Shown here one piece after another: positions 1-26,400 of a DNA stretch of 64,000 nt. The notes beneath the pieces are model-generated. The model ran no database searches. It saw only the letters and a program-made list of their open reading frames with translations, and was not told where the DNA came from. A program made the translations under genes and the position numbers. Within the stretch, counting starts at the first letter, position 1; each line of letters begins with the position of its first letter. The stretch covers positions 21,813,838-21,877,837 of the forward strand of contig OU744450.1 of assembly GCA_916610825.1 (NCBI GenBank). The letters are read 5' to 3'. Origin of the DNA: Haliclystus octoradiatus. Lineage: Eukaryota > Cnidaria > Staurozoa > Stauromedusae > Haliclystidae.

Positions 1-89
1 TAAAGTGAAAAAATAAAAGCAAATGTAAAAGGAAGAACTATGTATATAGGGCCTACTGTATATATATATAATATACATATATATATATA

Positions 90-1107
90 ACTTTTCTAGT
101 AGTAGTAGTAGTTTTGTTTATTAATGACATTTAAACGGTAAAGTACAAGCGTAATACGTTTACATTAATTTGAATGGTATTCGTAAAAGCAACCGATTCT
201 TGATGTCAGATTTGATCTATATACTATATACTGTATGAATTTTATAGTGAATATCGTTTTGCAAATTTAGCAAATTCTAGGCCTACGGATGTTAAATACA
301 TGATGTATATAATAGTTAAGTTAAAAACATTAGTTGAGATATGGTAAGTAGCATTAGTTAATAGATTATCTAGATACGGATGTTAAATAGATAATGTATA
401 ATAGCAATGTTGTAAAATATTAGTTGATATATAGTAACATTATTCATCTAAATACGGATGTTAAGTTAAGTTACAGACATAACAGTCATGTATCACACAA
501 TCAGTGACATAGTTGTCAAGCATGTGATCTTTAATTAAATGCCGGAAGTCTGTTGAAGAAGGGTTGATGTCATAGAACTCTTTTTGTTGTTCCAAATGTA
601 AGGTAGTCTATAATTTGGGAGGTTTTACAAGAAAGTTGTTGCAGCGAATGGGATGTGAAAGATATCACGTTTTCTCTTATCAATTTTACTGTATATAAAG
701 TTAGAAGATACAATTTCAGGAGCACGTTCGAAAATAACTTTTTGTAAAACAGCAAAAATTTTCAAAAGATATAAATCTTCTGATTTCAATATTCTCAAGT
801 TTTTCAGAATTGGAGTTGTGTGACTCATTTGTGCTTTATGACGGGTGGTAAGAAAGTCTTTGAGTTTAATCAAGGTGTAACAGAGTCTGCGTATTTTCTT
901 ACAGACGAATTCAACGTGTTGTTTAAAATTAAGCTTGTCATCAAGAAATATGCCAAGGAATTTAATAGACGAGTTGGAACAATTAGTCCCACATCGTTCA
1001 ATAGATAAGTTGTTCAATGAGATATCGAGATTTCTTTTCATTGGGTTGTTAAATATCATATAATTTGTTTTGTTTTCGTTTAGTGTACAGAATCACATAG
1101 AATTGGA
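90..1107 (-). pseudogene. Decayed non-LTR retrotransposon (LINE) 3' part, RT C-terminus
   Basis: On the minus strand, about 1107 down to 545 reads as the C-terminal part of a LINE reverse transcriptase. It shows the thumb-like string IKFLGIFLDDKLNF near 960-920 and then the usual basic tail. A stop at 625-627 is followed in the same frame by YRLPYIWNN, which matches the tail of CR1/Jockey-like RTs, so the stop is a lesion. Another in-frame stop lies near 1093. The coding strand continues beyond 2305, because a hAT element (1108-2297) was inserted here. A (TAG)n run near 100-114 is (CTA)n on the coding strand and may be the tail, as in the LINE at 36.7 kb. The clade is a guess. Confidence 0.65.
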
Positions 1108-2297
1108 CATAGGCGTAGGAGCTGGGGGGCAGGGGGCATTTGCCCCCCAACCGCATTTAAGAAAAAAATTCGGGCAATTTTTCGGGCAAATCAACAAATT
1201 ACAAGTCTTTTGTGGTACAGTGAAAGTGTTCAGGAAATTTATTGTGTATTAATAAAATTCAACACTTCACAAAAACAGTTTTATGAACAGGAGTATACTA
1301 TGCATTGTAAGTCTACTGGCAAGCTATCTTCTTATCATGTTCCAATCTAATATTCATAATTTTATGCAATAATTATGGTTACTATATCGCTTAATTATTT
1401 TGAAGACTCCACCCCCACTCGTTTTGCAATATAAAAAATCCAGAACTTATCTACACGCTTTATATATTAACGTCTAAAAAGATTAAGACCATGATGACAT
1501 GAGAAATGTTACATTGACCCAAATGTGTAAGTGGAAAGTTTTAGGTCAATTTTCTGGCAGATCAAGCTATTTCTTATATCTCTTTGCAAATGAAATTATT
1601 CAGTCATTCAATATTTCGCAGGTTATACGTAACGTTGTCCTGAAAAATATCAGTAAACAATAATCCAAATTTTCTTGCTCGCTCTGCTCGCAACAATTCT
1701 TCGCATCAGATCATATAGGGATTAGTGAAGCAGATCACTATTTGCCATAAAATAGGCTTGTCTCGCTCTTTCAAATTAAATACATAACCCATTGCTGCAT
1801 ATGAAAGTTTATTTTACGGTGCCTAAAATGCACTGCTATATGCAGCAAAATATTCTACTCTAAGGTGTCTAAACATTCTCAGGAAATAAAAGTAAATTAC
1901 TAAAATAGGATGGCCTATATGACGAGCCAGGTATGACTAAAACGTTCTTTATAACGATCCACTACAGGGAGGAAATGAACGTTATTATTTACACCGTAAA
2001 GCTAAGTTGCAGGAGGAATGGAATAGCTGATAACGGCTTTTTGAATTCAGTAAAAAAATTATATAATCATATAATTGCTTAAAATGAATGTAAAATGAAT
2101 ATGTTTCAATATTTAATGACGGTATTCAGAAATTTGTGGGGCCGAAGGAGGCCTGTGATGTCTGTGTTTGTATCCTGTGATAAATCTTCTGCAATTTTGC
2201 ATGTGAGTTACCTCTTATAACAACATTTCCCGGAAAAATTTTTTCGGGCAAAACCATTTTTTGCCCCCCTGGTTGGAAATGTGCCCCTACGCCTATG
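1108..2297. mobile_element. Non-autonomous hAT-like DNA transposon with 8-bp TSD
   Basis: The ends are inverted: CATAGGCGTAGGAGC on the left and the complement of CATAGGCGTAGGGGC on the right. They are flanked by the same 8 bp, GAATTGGA, at 1100-1107 and 2298-2305. An 8-bp duplication with CA..TG ends is the hAT signature. The 1190-bp interior has no transposase ORF that I can see. G/C runs sit just inside each end. It splits the LINE remnant. A degenerate relative may lie at about 28626-28895. Confidence 0.85.
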
Positions 2298-2305
2298 GAA
2301 TTGGA

Positions 2306-2848
2306 CACCTTATGATTCTGAATAACATACATATATGCAAACATAAATAAAATCTAAGCCTTTTACAAGGGGCCTTCATTTTTACTGAAAGGTTTTCAAC
2401 GTTCATATACATACATACATACAATCCTACAGCAATTAACAAAACGTTGGCGATTTGTATTAGCTGAGTACAGCATTATAAAATTTCTATAAAGTCCCTG
2501 AGGATGTTGTGACTATGGGATATAGTACTGGAATGTTTGCTAATGTTTATTAAGTAGTGTTTAGTATGATTATGCAAATGTAAAGCAGTGATGATCTGGG
2601 GAGAGGATTTTCATCCCATTGTCTTTTTGTGGAGTTATTTATCCTTAATTTTCAATATTGTCTATTGTCTATTGTAAATAGCCTGCGTCCAGACTAAAAC
2701 GTTTTACTGTAACTGTAACTGTAAACAATTGCTCTATTATCTATAGGTGTGAATGAATAATGTCTAGGCTTTTGTTCCCTTTGTATTCAAATGTTTTCGC
2801 GCTACGAAGTGACGAAGTCCCAAACATCTCATCACATCATTCTTCATC
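2306..2848. other. Upstream flank of ALAD
   Basis: The first part continues the split LINE remnant. After that I see no coding sequence or named repeat. The ALAD promoter and 5' UTR must lie here. A slightly GC-richer stretch with CG dinucleotides is at 2795-2822. I see no clear TATA box at a convincing distance. Confidence 0.4.
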
Positions 2849-16807
<13,959 letters not shown>

Positions 16808-17444
16808 ATTTGTGTACGCAATTTTGTATAATGAACTGATGAATTGCTCATATTCACATATAATTTATTTAATTGCTAGATTATAAATTTGTATTTTTAA
16901 CAAAAAAAAATAATATTTTTTTTATCTTTGTAAGTAATATAAAATATTACCTACCAATATGTATTTTATTTTTTGTTTTAAAGAAAACATTAAAAATGTT
17001 TTATAAATAACATGAGTTGTGTTTTGTTACTTGAGAATTGGTAGATTGCGTGAAATTTGAATGTTCTATTGCGTTATGTATGAAAATTGCGAAAATTGAG
17101 TGTATGAATCTGTTATTGCCATGGCATAGATAGAGGGGGGCCAACAATTGACAACTCGTAAAAAACATGAAAGACAAAAAATGCTGATCATTTACAATTT
17201 ACGTTTCTGTGATAAAATCTGTGTAAATCAGGCATGAGAGAGTTCCTCGGAAAAGCTAATTTCCTCGTTTTCTATCAGCTCTGAAACAAAGGAAATTCAC
17301 TTCAAGCATTGTTTTTTTTTATTATTTTGGTATTTTTCAAGGGTTTTTCCTCTTTTTCGACTGAACTTGACTCTCATGCCTGGTAAATATTAACATGACA
17401 AAATAATAATATGTACTGTTAATATTTTTTTTATTTTTTTATTG
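16808..17444. other. Convergent intergenic spacer ALAD / ACBD6
   Basis: Holds both 3' UTRs: ALAD ends at 16807 and ACBD6 ends at 17445 on the other strand. AT-rich, with A/T runs near 16900 and 17405-17440. ATAAAT-like words lie at about 17003-17012 but no clear AATAAA is well placed. I see no repeat or gene. Confidence 0.6.
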
Positions 17445-20400
17445 TTAATACATATTAAATATGGCTTGAATTTCTGCATTTTCAGTTGATTCTCTTGGCG
17501 TAACTCCAGAGTCATCTACGAGTTGAGCATCGGCACCAGATTTTAATAAATAATGGACAATTGTGTCAAAATCACAAACAGATGCTGAAAAGAAAATTGA
17601 TCCAATTGATAAATTGGATAACAAGCAATTGATGCACAGTTTCCTATGATCTATTGATATTTGGCGCACGAGAGGCAAGTAAGGAGAAAGCAAGAAGGCA
17701 TCCGAAAATTACGAGCTGCCTCGGCGAGTAATTTTTGCCTCCGAGATTTCATCTTATTGACTCGAGTGTGCCAAATATCAATAGCTCATAGGAAAATGTT
17801 GCCATTGCTATGTGTTATAATCAGCATAACTGTTACCAGCATCTACATGACTTTCTTGCTCATAAAATGTTTTTGAAACTCCTGATCACATTGGAAATTC
17901 TCATTCGTAATATCAAGTTAAAACTGTAAGATCGATTGTGTTTTCGAGCCTAATTTTCTATGGTAATTTGGCGTCAAACTCTAAACCAATCAGATCGATC
18001 GAATCATTTGTCACAATACAATGAGAGATATCTTATGTAGTTTTGAGAAGAGAAATACACTTCATGAACTGTTCATGAACTTGGGGGGGGGGGGGGTAAT
18101 TATGGACTCATAAATTTTTCACAGGAATTTTAATGAGCTCATGTATTTTTTTCCACAGTTGTCTGTAATTAACCAATAATGCATTCACCAAGTTTTTTCA
18201 TTATATCTCCTTGAAGAATTCAAGTTGAAGCTCAATTCTTGCATATAAGAATTTCAAAATTATTAAAATAATTAATATCTGAAGGAGTATGTTATATGAG
18301 TTAGCATTTAAATGTCTCATACCATAATGAAGAGGTGTTTGTAATTCTTTATCCTAATAGATAATGCAAAACAGGCAATTGAAAAAATAATGTTTACATT
18401 ACACATATTTAAATATTTGGTTGTTATAATCGAATTAGATCAATCAATTGTAAAGCACCGAAGGGATAGATAGATGGAATAGCAAATTGAAATCTTGTCT
18501 ATTATTACCAAGTAAACTACCCTTGCGAAAAACAGTTAAGGAGTTCATGAACAGCTCATGAACAGTTCATGGACATTAAATGGCCCCAAATTTTCATGAA
18601 CTGTTCATGAACTGTCCGCAAGTGTTCATGAACAGTTCATGAACAGTTCATGGAAATTAGGGCTATTTAACGTTCATGAACTGTTCATGAACTGTTCATG
18701 AACTCCTGAGCTGTTTTTCACAGGGGTAAGGTTGTGGTTATACAAGCGAACAGAACTTAATAGCGATTGAGTCAGACAGACAACATTCGGATATAATGTT
18801 ACGTGCTTGATTGTTAGGCCCACAAAGCTCTCGTTTTATATACTCATGCTGCAATAAATAAATGCTTCTGGAATTCTAGTTTTCTCACAAAACTCTTTTG
18901 AAATTATTGCTCTATTTTTATTTTGAGAAAAATTCAAACAATGAATCATGAAAATGAATATATATAAACTTACTTGTAAATTAAGATTGGCACCAGCATC
19001 AACAAGCCACGTTACAATATCAATATGGCCTCTATCACAAGCCCAATGCAACAGCGTCAAACCCTTTCAATACAAAACATCACATATCATAGCAACCATA
19101 ACATGCAAACACGGGAAACAGTGCTTACTCATAAAAAGTTCAAATGACCTAATTTTCGTGAATTATCCATGAACAGTTCATGAATGGCCGATGAAAACAT
19201 TCATGACAACAGCCAATTTAACGATCATAAAAATTCATGGGCTGTTCCTAAACTGTTTCTAACGACAAATGCGTTTAAAAGTTTGTAAAATTCATTAACT
19301 CCTCAACTGTCTTTCGCAGGAGCTGTTGATGAACAGTTTATTAGGTCCATAAATAGTTTATGAAGCTCATGGACAAGTTGAACTTCATTCCACAAACTTA
19401 GGAATGTTTAAATAGGGAACAACCAAGCAATTGGTGCACAGTTATCTAATCAGCTATTGATATTTGATGCGCAAGAGGACATTCTTATTCATAAGTTAAC
19501 ATTTGCGAAAACTTCTGATCAAATAGCAAATTCTTAATCGTGATATAAAGTTTAAATTACAAGATCGATTGCAATTTCAAACATGATTTTGTTCTTTGTT
19601 GTTATGGTCAGTGATTTGGCATCATATTTTGAAACCAGTCAGATTGATAGAATCAATTTTGTTATTATATAATTTAAATTATCCGATAAATCAATATCCA
19701 TAATAATGACTGTGGATATGGTTCTTTTATATAATCAGACATGAGAATTTAGTGGTTTAGGAGGAAATCTAGAAAGTTGTAATGAATTCCAATGGGGTCA
19801 ATGCAATAAATGAAGTTCAGAAGGATGGAAATAGTCTAAAACCCGCTAATAAGTCTGAAGATTGTCCTTTCTGTTAATAATGGGTTAATCCGATGAAAGA
19901 TTGCGATTTTAGAAATCATTAAATTGAATACCTGAACAAAGTTAGGCCTATATACATTAGACAGTGATCACAGCAGTATCTTTTCATAATGTTTTGTATC
20001 GTGAATTGTCTCATTTACAAGTTTCTTTGTCAGCTATGTCTGACCGTGATTTGCGGCGTTCTTTGTGTAGCAAATATGTTAGGCGTAAGAGGGACGGCAC
20101 ATTCCTATAATGTGACGGTCTAATGTCTATACTACTGTTATTACTACTACTACTACTAAAGCAGGTTTGACTGTATGTGAAAAAGATAATCAATTCTGAT
20201 TAGGTAGAGAACAGCAAACCCCATGGCAAACCCCAATAAGTCAAACCTGTTATAACGGTTAACTCCATACAGCAGCCACCTGTCTATAGTGGTCACTCTT
20301 GCAATGTCTACAATACTATTTTCTATCAAATCAAACCTGTATATAAAGGCCACCTCTCTATAATGGTCAATTTATCTACCTCTCGCAGGTGGCTGTTATA

Positions 20401-23400
20401 TACAGGTTTCACTGTATGAAAAACTTTAATGGGTACTATCAATCTATCAATGACAAGTAGAAACTTTGTTAGAAATAGAAATCACTGCTGGTGTTGGTAT
20501 TGATGCCTGCTATCAAAGTATCATAGTTTGATACTGTAATCTCATAGTTACCATATCATCTTTGCTGTTTATATCAAATCCATCCTTGATTGCCAATTTA
20601 ATAGCATGAATATCACCATTTTGACAATTTTCAAATGGTGAGTTATCTCCACTGGAAAAAGGGTAAAGAGAAGACAGAATATAGATATTTATTATACTTA
20701 ATGTAGGCTAAACGACATATTTCTATGAGAGTAAACACTGGAATAACATATCAATGCATCAATAATCTAATATTGCGAAACAATTGAGTTCATGAACGGT
20801 TCATGAATAGTTCATCAACTTTGGGGAATATTCATGAACTGTTCATAAACCCATTATAAATAGTTCATGAACTGTTTTAACAGGGGTATGATTTGCTTAA
20901 GAAATTCATGAAACTCAAAAGCAGTAAACCAAATTTGCAGAACTATACAAATTGTAGTGTAAAAGTTATACAATACTACGAATAAATAAACTTACTCTTG
21001 TTCCCCATTGATGTCTCCATGATAAAGTGTGCTGACAGTTCCACCAAGACCGTGTTTCTTTTCCTGAAATGAAATCAATCAAAAATAAACCTCAATCAAA
21101 TATGTTAAATTACGAAATAGAACACGTGAAATTATCATTAAAACGTCTTAATAATATGCAACCAGTGTACAAGAATAGTCGAGATCCCAGAAGTCTGAGG
21201 TAAGTTGACCAAAAATCTAATTTAGTAGGGTTTAGCATTCTGTTCTAGTTTCTTAACGTTTCTGTCCCAGTTGATGTCAAGTGGACAAAAATCAGAAAAA
21301 ACTTCAGGAAAAGATAGGATTCCGGAAGTTAAACTTAATCTTAGACTTTTTCTCACGCAATACAAACAATCTCAGACCCTTCAATTTTTGATTTACAATT
21401 TATAAGAGTGTCACAATTCGTCTATGACGAATAGTAACCCTGGTAAAACAAACATTGCTTCAAATAAGGGTTTGATGTTTCAAGCTTTTCGCGCGTGAGC
21501 GCGACATTAGTGATAAATTACAACAAGATGGACACGATATTTGGGATCGTAAGATCTCATAAACATGATATTTGTCATCATATTTACACGGGAGGTATTT
21601 GTTGAAAATAAATAAGATATTGATATTTTATAGATCAAATATTAAATACTTTCTTGTGCAATATGGGTTATATAAACACTTGGGTTGCTATGAGTCACTC
21701 AAGAGGCTTCAGAAAATTGCTTTCCACAACAGCTCTTGATTTTATTACAGCTTTTGTGCCTCATGACGCAATACTCGTGTTTGTATAGCTCCATAGACTT
21801 ATTAGACATATACTGAGCCCTGTGCCAAAACCGTTTTCCGCCAAGGAGATCCAAGATGATAGGACCACAAGGGAAAATTGAGTTTCTTCCTAGCACAGGG
21901 GTATATACAGAGAATATTAGCACAGTCAATGAGAAACGCAATAAAAATACAGGAAAACATTTCACTGCCACAATATATGCTGTATGATTTTGTTGTAATT
22001 TGTATTTACCAATTATTTGATGGTGCTTATTTGAAGATATTTTGCTACCAAAAATGATGAAATCATTTTAAGTCGTGAAAACAGGAGAAAATGTCCAAAT
22101 TTAATTAGTGATAAAATTCAAAAGGCTCAAAACAATATTGAAACATCACAGTCAGTTACCTTATATATTGACTTAAATACTTTGTTGTTTGACCTTCGAT
22201 GTGAAACCCGGGTTTTCAAGCTCAAAACCTTGCCCAAATTATGAATTTAAGTATATGCTGTACATAGACAAAAATAAAACTTTGAATTCCCTGTCTTGGA
22301 GAAGAAAATGGAGTGGCAATACACCATTCTGAGATGTTCCAATTGCCGTACTTGAAAACATATGTGATACACAGGGTAACTGTAAGCTCTTGATTGTTTT
22401 CATGATTTAAAATGTTTTTGGTAGCAACAACTCTTTAAATATATGCTCTAGAATAATCAAATAATAGATAAACAGATGATTTTTTCATGTGATTAATTTT
22501 TTCATCACATTGATAACTCATCTTGACCTAGGTATATTCCGAAGTCAGTTCCTTGTTCGCTCACTGAGCAGTACTGATGAAGGCTAATGGCCAGAAACAT
22601 GTACTTGTCTGCTGCTAAATACAAGTTATAACGAAATCATATAGATTATATCCTCGGAATGAGATGTTCTCCTGTGTTTTATAGCATTTCCCATTAACTT
22701 TGCTAATATTCGAAACTCAAATTTCCCATATGCTACTACCATTTCAGATTTCCTTGGCGGAACGCTATCGCTCCATTCAATGACGTCAAAGTGCTCAGTC
22801 TATGATGTCTAAGTAAGACGTCTATGTATAAGTCCATATTTCACAGAAAGAGTTTAGTATTGGCTTAAGTCAATGTAGGTCATTATAATTTTAGGCATAA
22901 AATGTTAGCTCACCTTTTCAGGAGAATCTGGCATAAGCAGTTCATCAAAATCAGGGTCTATCTGTTTCACAATGTCAATGTATTTCAATTGAGCTTTATC
23001 TTCTGATAGATCTTTGAGATTGTTCCATGCAGTCCTCAAAGATAACATAGAGATGATTATAAAGTGGAGTCCCTCTAAAAACAATTTGTTAATGCTTAAT
23101 TGCCCTTTTCTCATAAACTGTTAATGAAAAACTTCATGAGAAAAATACAATTTAACATTCATGAACAGCTCATTACTGCTCATTACAGCTCAACTGCTTA
23201 CAATGAAATCTGTATATAACAGCTAGTTATGACCGTTACAACCGGTTTGACTGTATAAGGTTTTCATGGACAGTTCATGAATGGGAAATTACATGAAAAT
23301 CAACAGTGCCGGATTAATATTATCAGTGGCCTTAGGCGATTGATTAATATGGGGCCTAAAAAAATTTTTCCGGAAATTTGGTGAAAATAACATAATTATA

Positions 23401-26400
23401 CTGTTTGTTGGTCTCCCTCTTTATTCTGCTTTTATATAAGCAATGACAATCACTCTCTTAGGAATAGAACTTTTTTAGTATAAATACAGTATTACTGTAA
23501 TAGAATGTATGGAATGAATGTCCTTCCCATTCTAAAGTCAACTTACTTGTTGTATCAGTTTATTTGAGCCAATGCGATCGGTCGTTGCCATGGCAACACG
23601 ATCTTTTTGGGATCATTTTTTCACAACAGGAAGTTACAAGTCATCATGTGTGGTTAATAACAATGTGTTATTATTGTCAATGATTGTTTTCCTTGAATAG
23701 CAAGTGTAATTTGATCTCGAAATAGCAATGCTGTCACCAAAATTATGAGACAGGAAGGAAATTCAAAATCGTTATGACAATTAAATCTTGACATTTGTAA
23801 ACAATTTGATCAATTTCTGTATGAATGTATGTGACCAATGGCTTGTAGATAAAATTGAATTACACTTGTATTTACTGTAGTTTAAAATATGAGAATTTCA
23901 TAAGAGACCACAAAAATACTTTTTTTTCAATTTTTTTGGTGTTTTCATTTTTTTTTTTTTTTTTTTTTTCATAATTTCCGGAGGCCTATTATTATCTGTG
24001 GCCTAAGGCGGCCGCCTAAACCGCCTATGGGTTAATCCGGCACTGAAAATCAAGGCATTTAATATTCATGAACAGTTTGTAAATCCATTCAATTCTTCAC
24101 AGGGGATTAATTTTAAGATTCAGATTTAAATCCACATTTCTTAAGATTTAACGTTTTACACATGCAAATGTTCAAATTTGCACCTTTTCGCATCAGCAAT
24201 GTAATCATCTTAACCATTCAATGTAACCCATGGAGTTTATGGATGTGAGGCTGGCGACTTTTTCATGAAAAATTTCATGAAAAATGAATTGGTTTTGCAG
24301 GAATCGGCTGATAACTTTACATTAAAATATTGAATTAAGAAATTGTTAATACAGTCAAACCTGTTATAGCTGTCACCTCTATATAGCGGCCACCTGTCTA
24401 TGATGGTCACTCTTGCAATGTCTAAAATAGCATTTTCTATCAAATCAAACCTGTATATAAAGGCCACCTGTCTATAGTGGTCAATTTATCAACCTCTAGT
24501 AGCTGGCTGTTATGTATGGTTTCCATAATTTTTGTGCGGCCATATGGTCACCATCACAAGTCACCTAGCTGGGTCAACGTTTCTGTAGTCTGCAGTTAAT
24601 GGTCCCTGTCAGGTTTCTGTTTTAATAGGACCAAGAATACAGCTTCTTTGGTCAGGCCACTATATTAAGGTGAAGCAGGTTGGATGCAAGCAGTGGGTCA
24701 TTGTCAAATCGAAATGTCAAAGTAGTGAACTTACCAAAACAATGAACAATCCGATTAAAAACAGTAATTTAGCAGTAGGACTATCAAATACATTTTGCGT
24801 GTTCAATATCTTACCATTTTGACTTGCCAATCATATCCCAAAATGGTGGCTTCTTAGTTGAACAAGGTCCGACAGTTGCCTAATGTTGAAAGAATTTAAA
24901 ATATTTCAAATTCTTCAAAGTGTTAATTTAGTCCAAGCATAATAATGAAAACAAAAGAAAACTAGCTAATAACCGAAGGAGAAGTTTCCACAGGGCTATG
25001 GATGGGCAAGTAGGCCTACTTAGTATCTTTTCATAAAGTTTCGTATTGTGAATTGTTTTATAATACTATCAGTTTAATACTATGATATAAGTTTCTTTGT
25101 CAGCTATGTCTGACCGTGATTTGTGGTGTTCTTTGTGTAGCAAATATGTTAGGCGAAAGAGCATATAGACTACTGTCCCCTCAGCCCAGCCGAGATGGAT
25201 AAAGGACCAATGCCAGCTTGCAGAGTATGGCAGAGCCGCCCCTGAGATATGTCTTTGGCTTCATCTTCAATTGATGATTCGTGTGTCTGGTTCTTTGAAT
25301 GATGGTAGAGCGACCGAACTTCAGGATTGGATCATATTTGATCGACTGTGGTTCAAATCCCCCGAAGGTCAACTCCGCCTTGACTTTATCATAAAGAATC
25401 AAATGAGTACCATCTGAGGATGGCGGATGGAATGGTCCACAGGGAATTGCATTGTGAGTAGCTGCGCCGCATCGTTGCACATTGACAATCGAGACCTATC
25501 TGACATCTGCCATGAACTCTGTTGAAATTGATCTGCAGTGTCGCGGCTGATATCAGTAAAGAGCGTTTAGAATCATTGCTCTTAGCGAAAAGAGCCACTC
25601 CACTAGAAATAGAGAAGTGGTACGGGTGCCTTCGGTAGGGCGACACCGTCTACATTGCATTTTTTATCAGAAAAACGACTGCTTTCAGCAGTTGGCTCAT
25701 TATCTTCCACTTCTCTTGGGGCTTCGTCTTGAAATGACGGTTCTTCAATTGGCTTTGGCTGTTCTCGGAATGATGGTAGAGTATCGGACAGGCGACTGTT
25801 CTCAGTTGTTGGTTCAGTGGTCGTTAGTTGGTTAATCTATGCAACTCCATTCGATGCTCAAGTCTTCAGCAATTGCTCTCCTGTACTCTTGACGTGAAAT
25901 TCCTGCCCCGCATGTTCTGTGCTGCCACTTCCTACAGCCATCACATAACAGGGCCTCTTGTCTGGCACTGACATTTTTTTTCACAAAATATGCATAGCTC
26001 AGCCATAACAGGAATAATAATAGTAACTGAGATAGTGGTATTACTCAATTAATTCTAACTAGAGAATGAATTATTTCTAAACGGTTTTCATATTTATATG
26101 TCTTTAATCCTTTGTTCTAAAATGGGATCGAAATCAGCCTAATGGAAAGGCGCTCAGATATTGTCCGATAATTAAGCGCCAAAGGATTTACAATACTTAG
26201 GCACTTAAAATTAATCTGCCCGTTTACGTTCATGGCTATTGGGCGTGTGAACTTAGGAAGAAAGCTGGAATCTGCCCGACAGAGTTTTGGTCATCAACCA
26301 GCGAACGTTGTGGTCAGCGGCAATACGACTGACGTTCTTGCAAACGGACGTTATGAATCCAGTCTGCAGAAAAGGGCAGTTTTTGCCGAGATTTCGGGTG

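Noticed and set aside
20156-20353. Recurring protein-like frame also at 16.4, 24.3 and 36.0 kb
   Set aside because: Lies inside copies of the AAACCTGT-family MITE.
21699-21971. Apparent 90-aa secreted cysteine-rich peptide (hydrophobic start, C-x6-C-x5-CC) on the minus strand
   Set aside because: The first codon is GTG, there is no in-frame ATG before the hydrophobic part, and no acceptor or partner exon was found.
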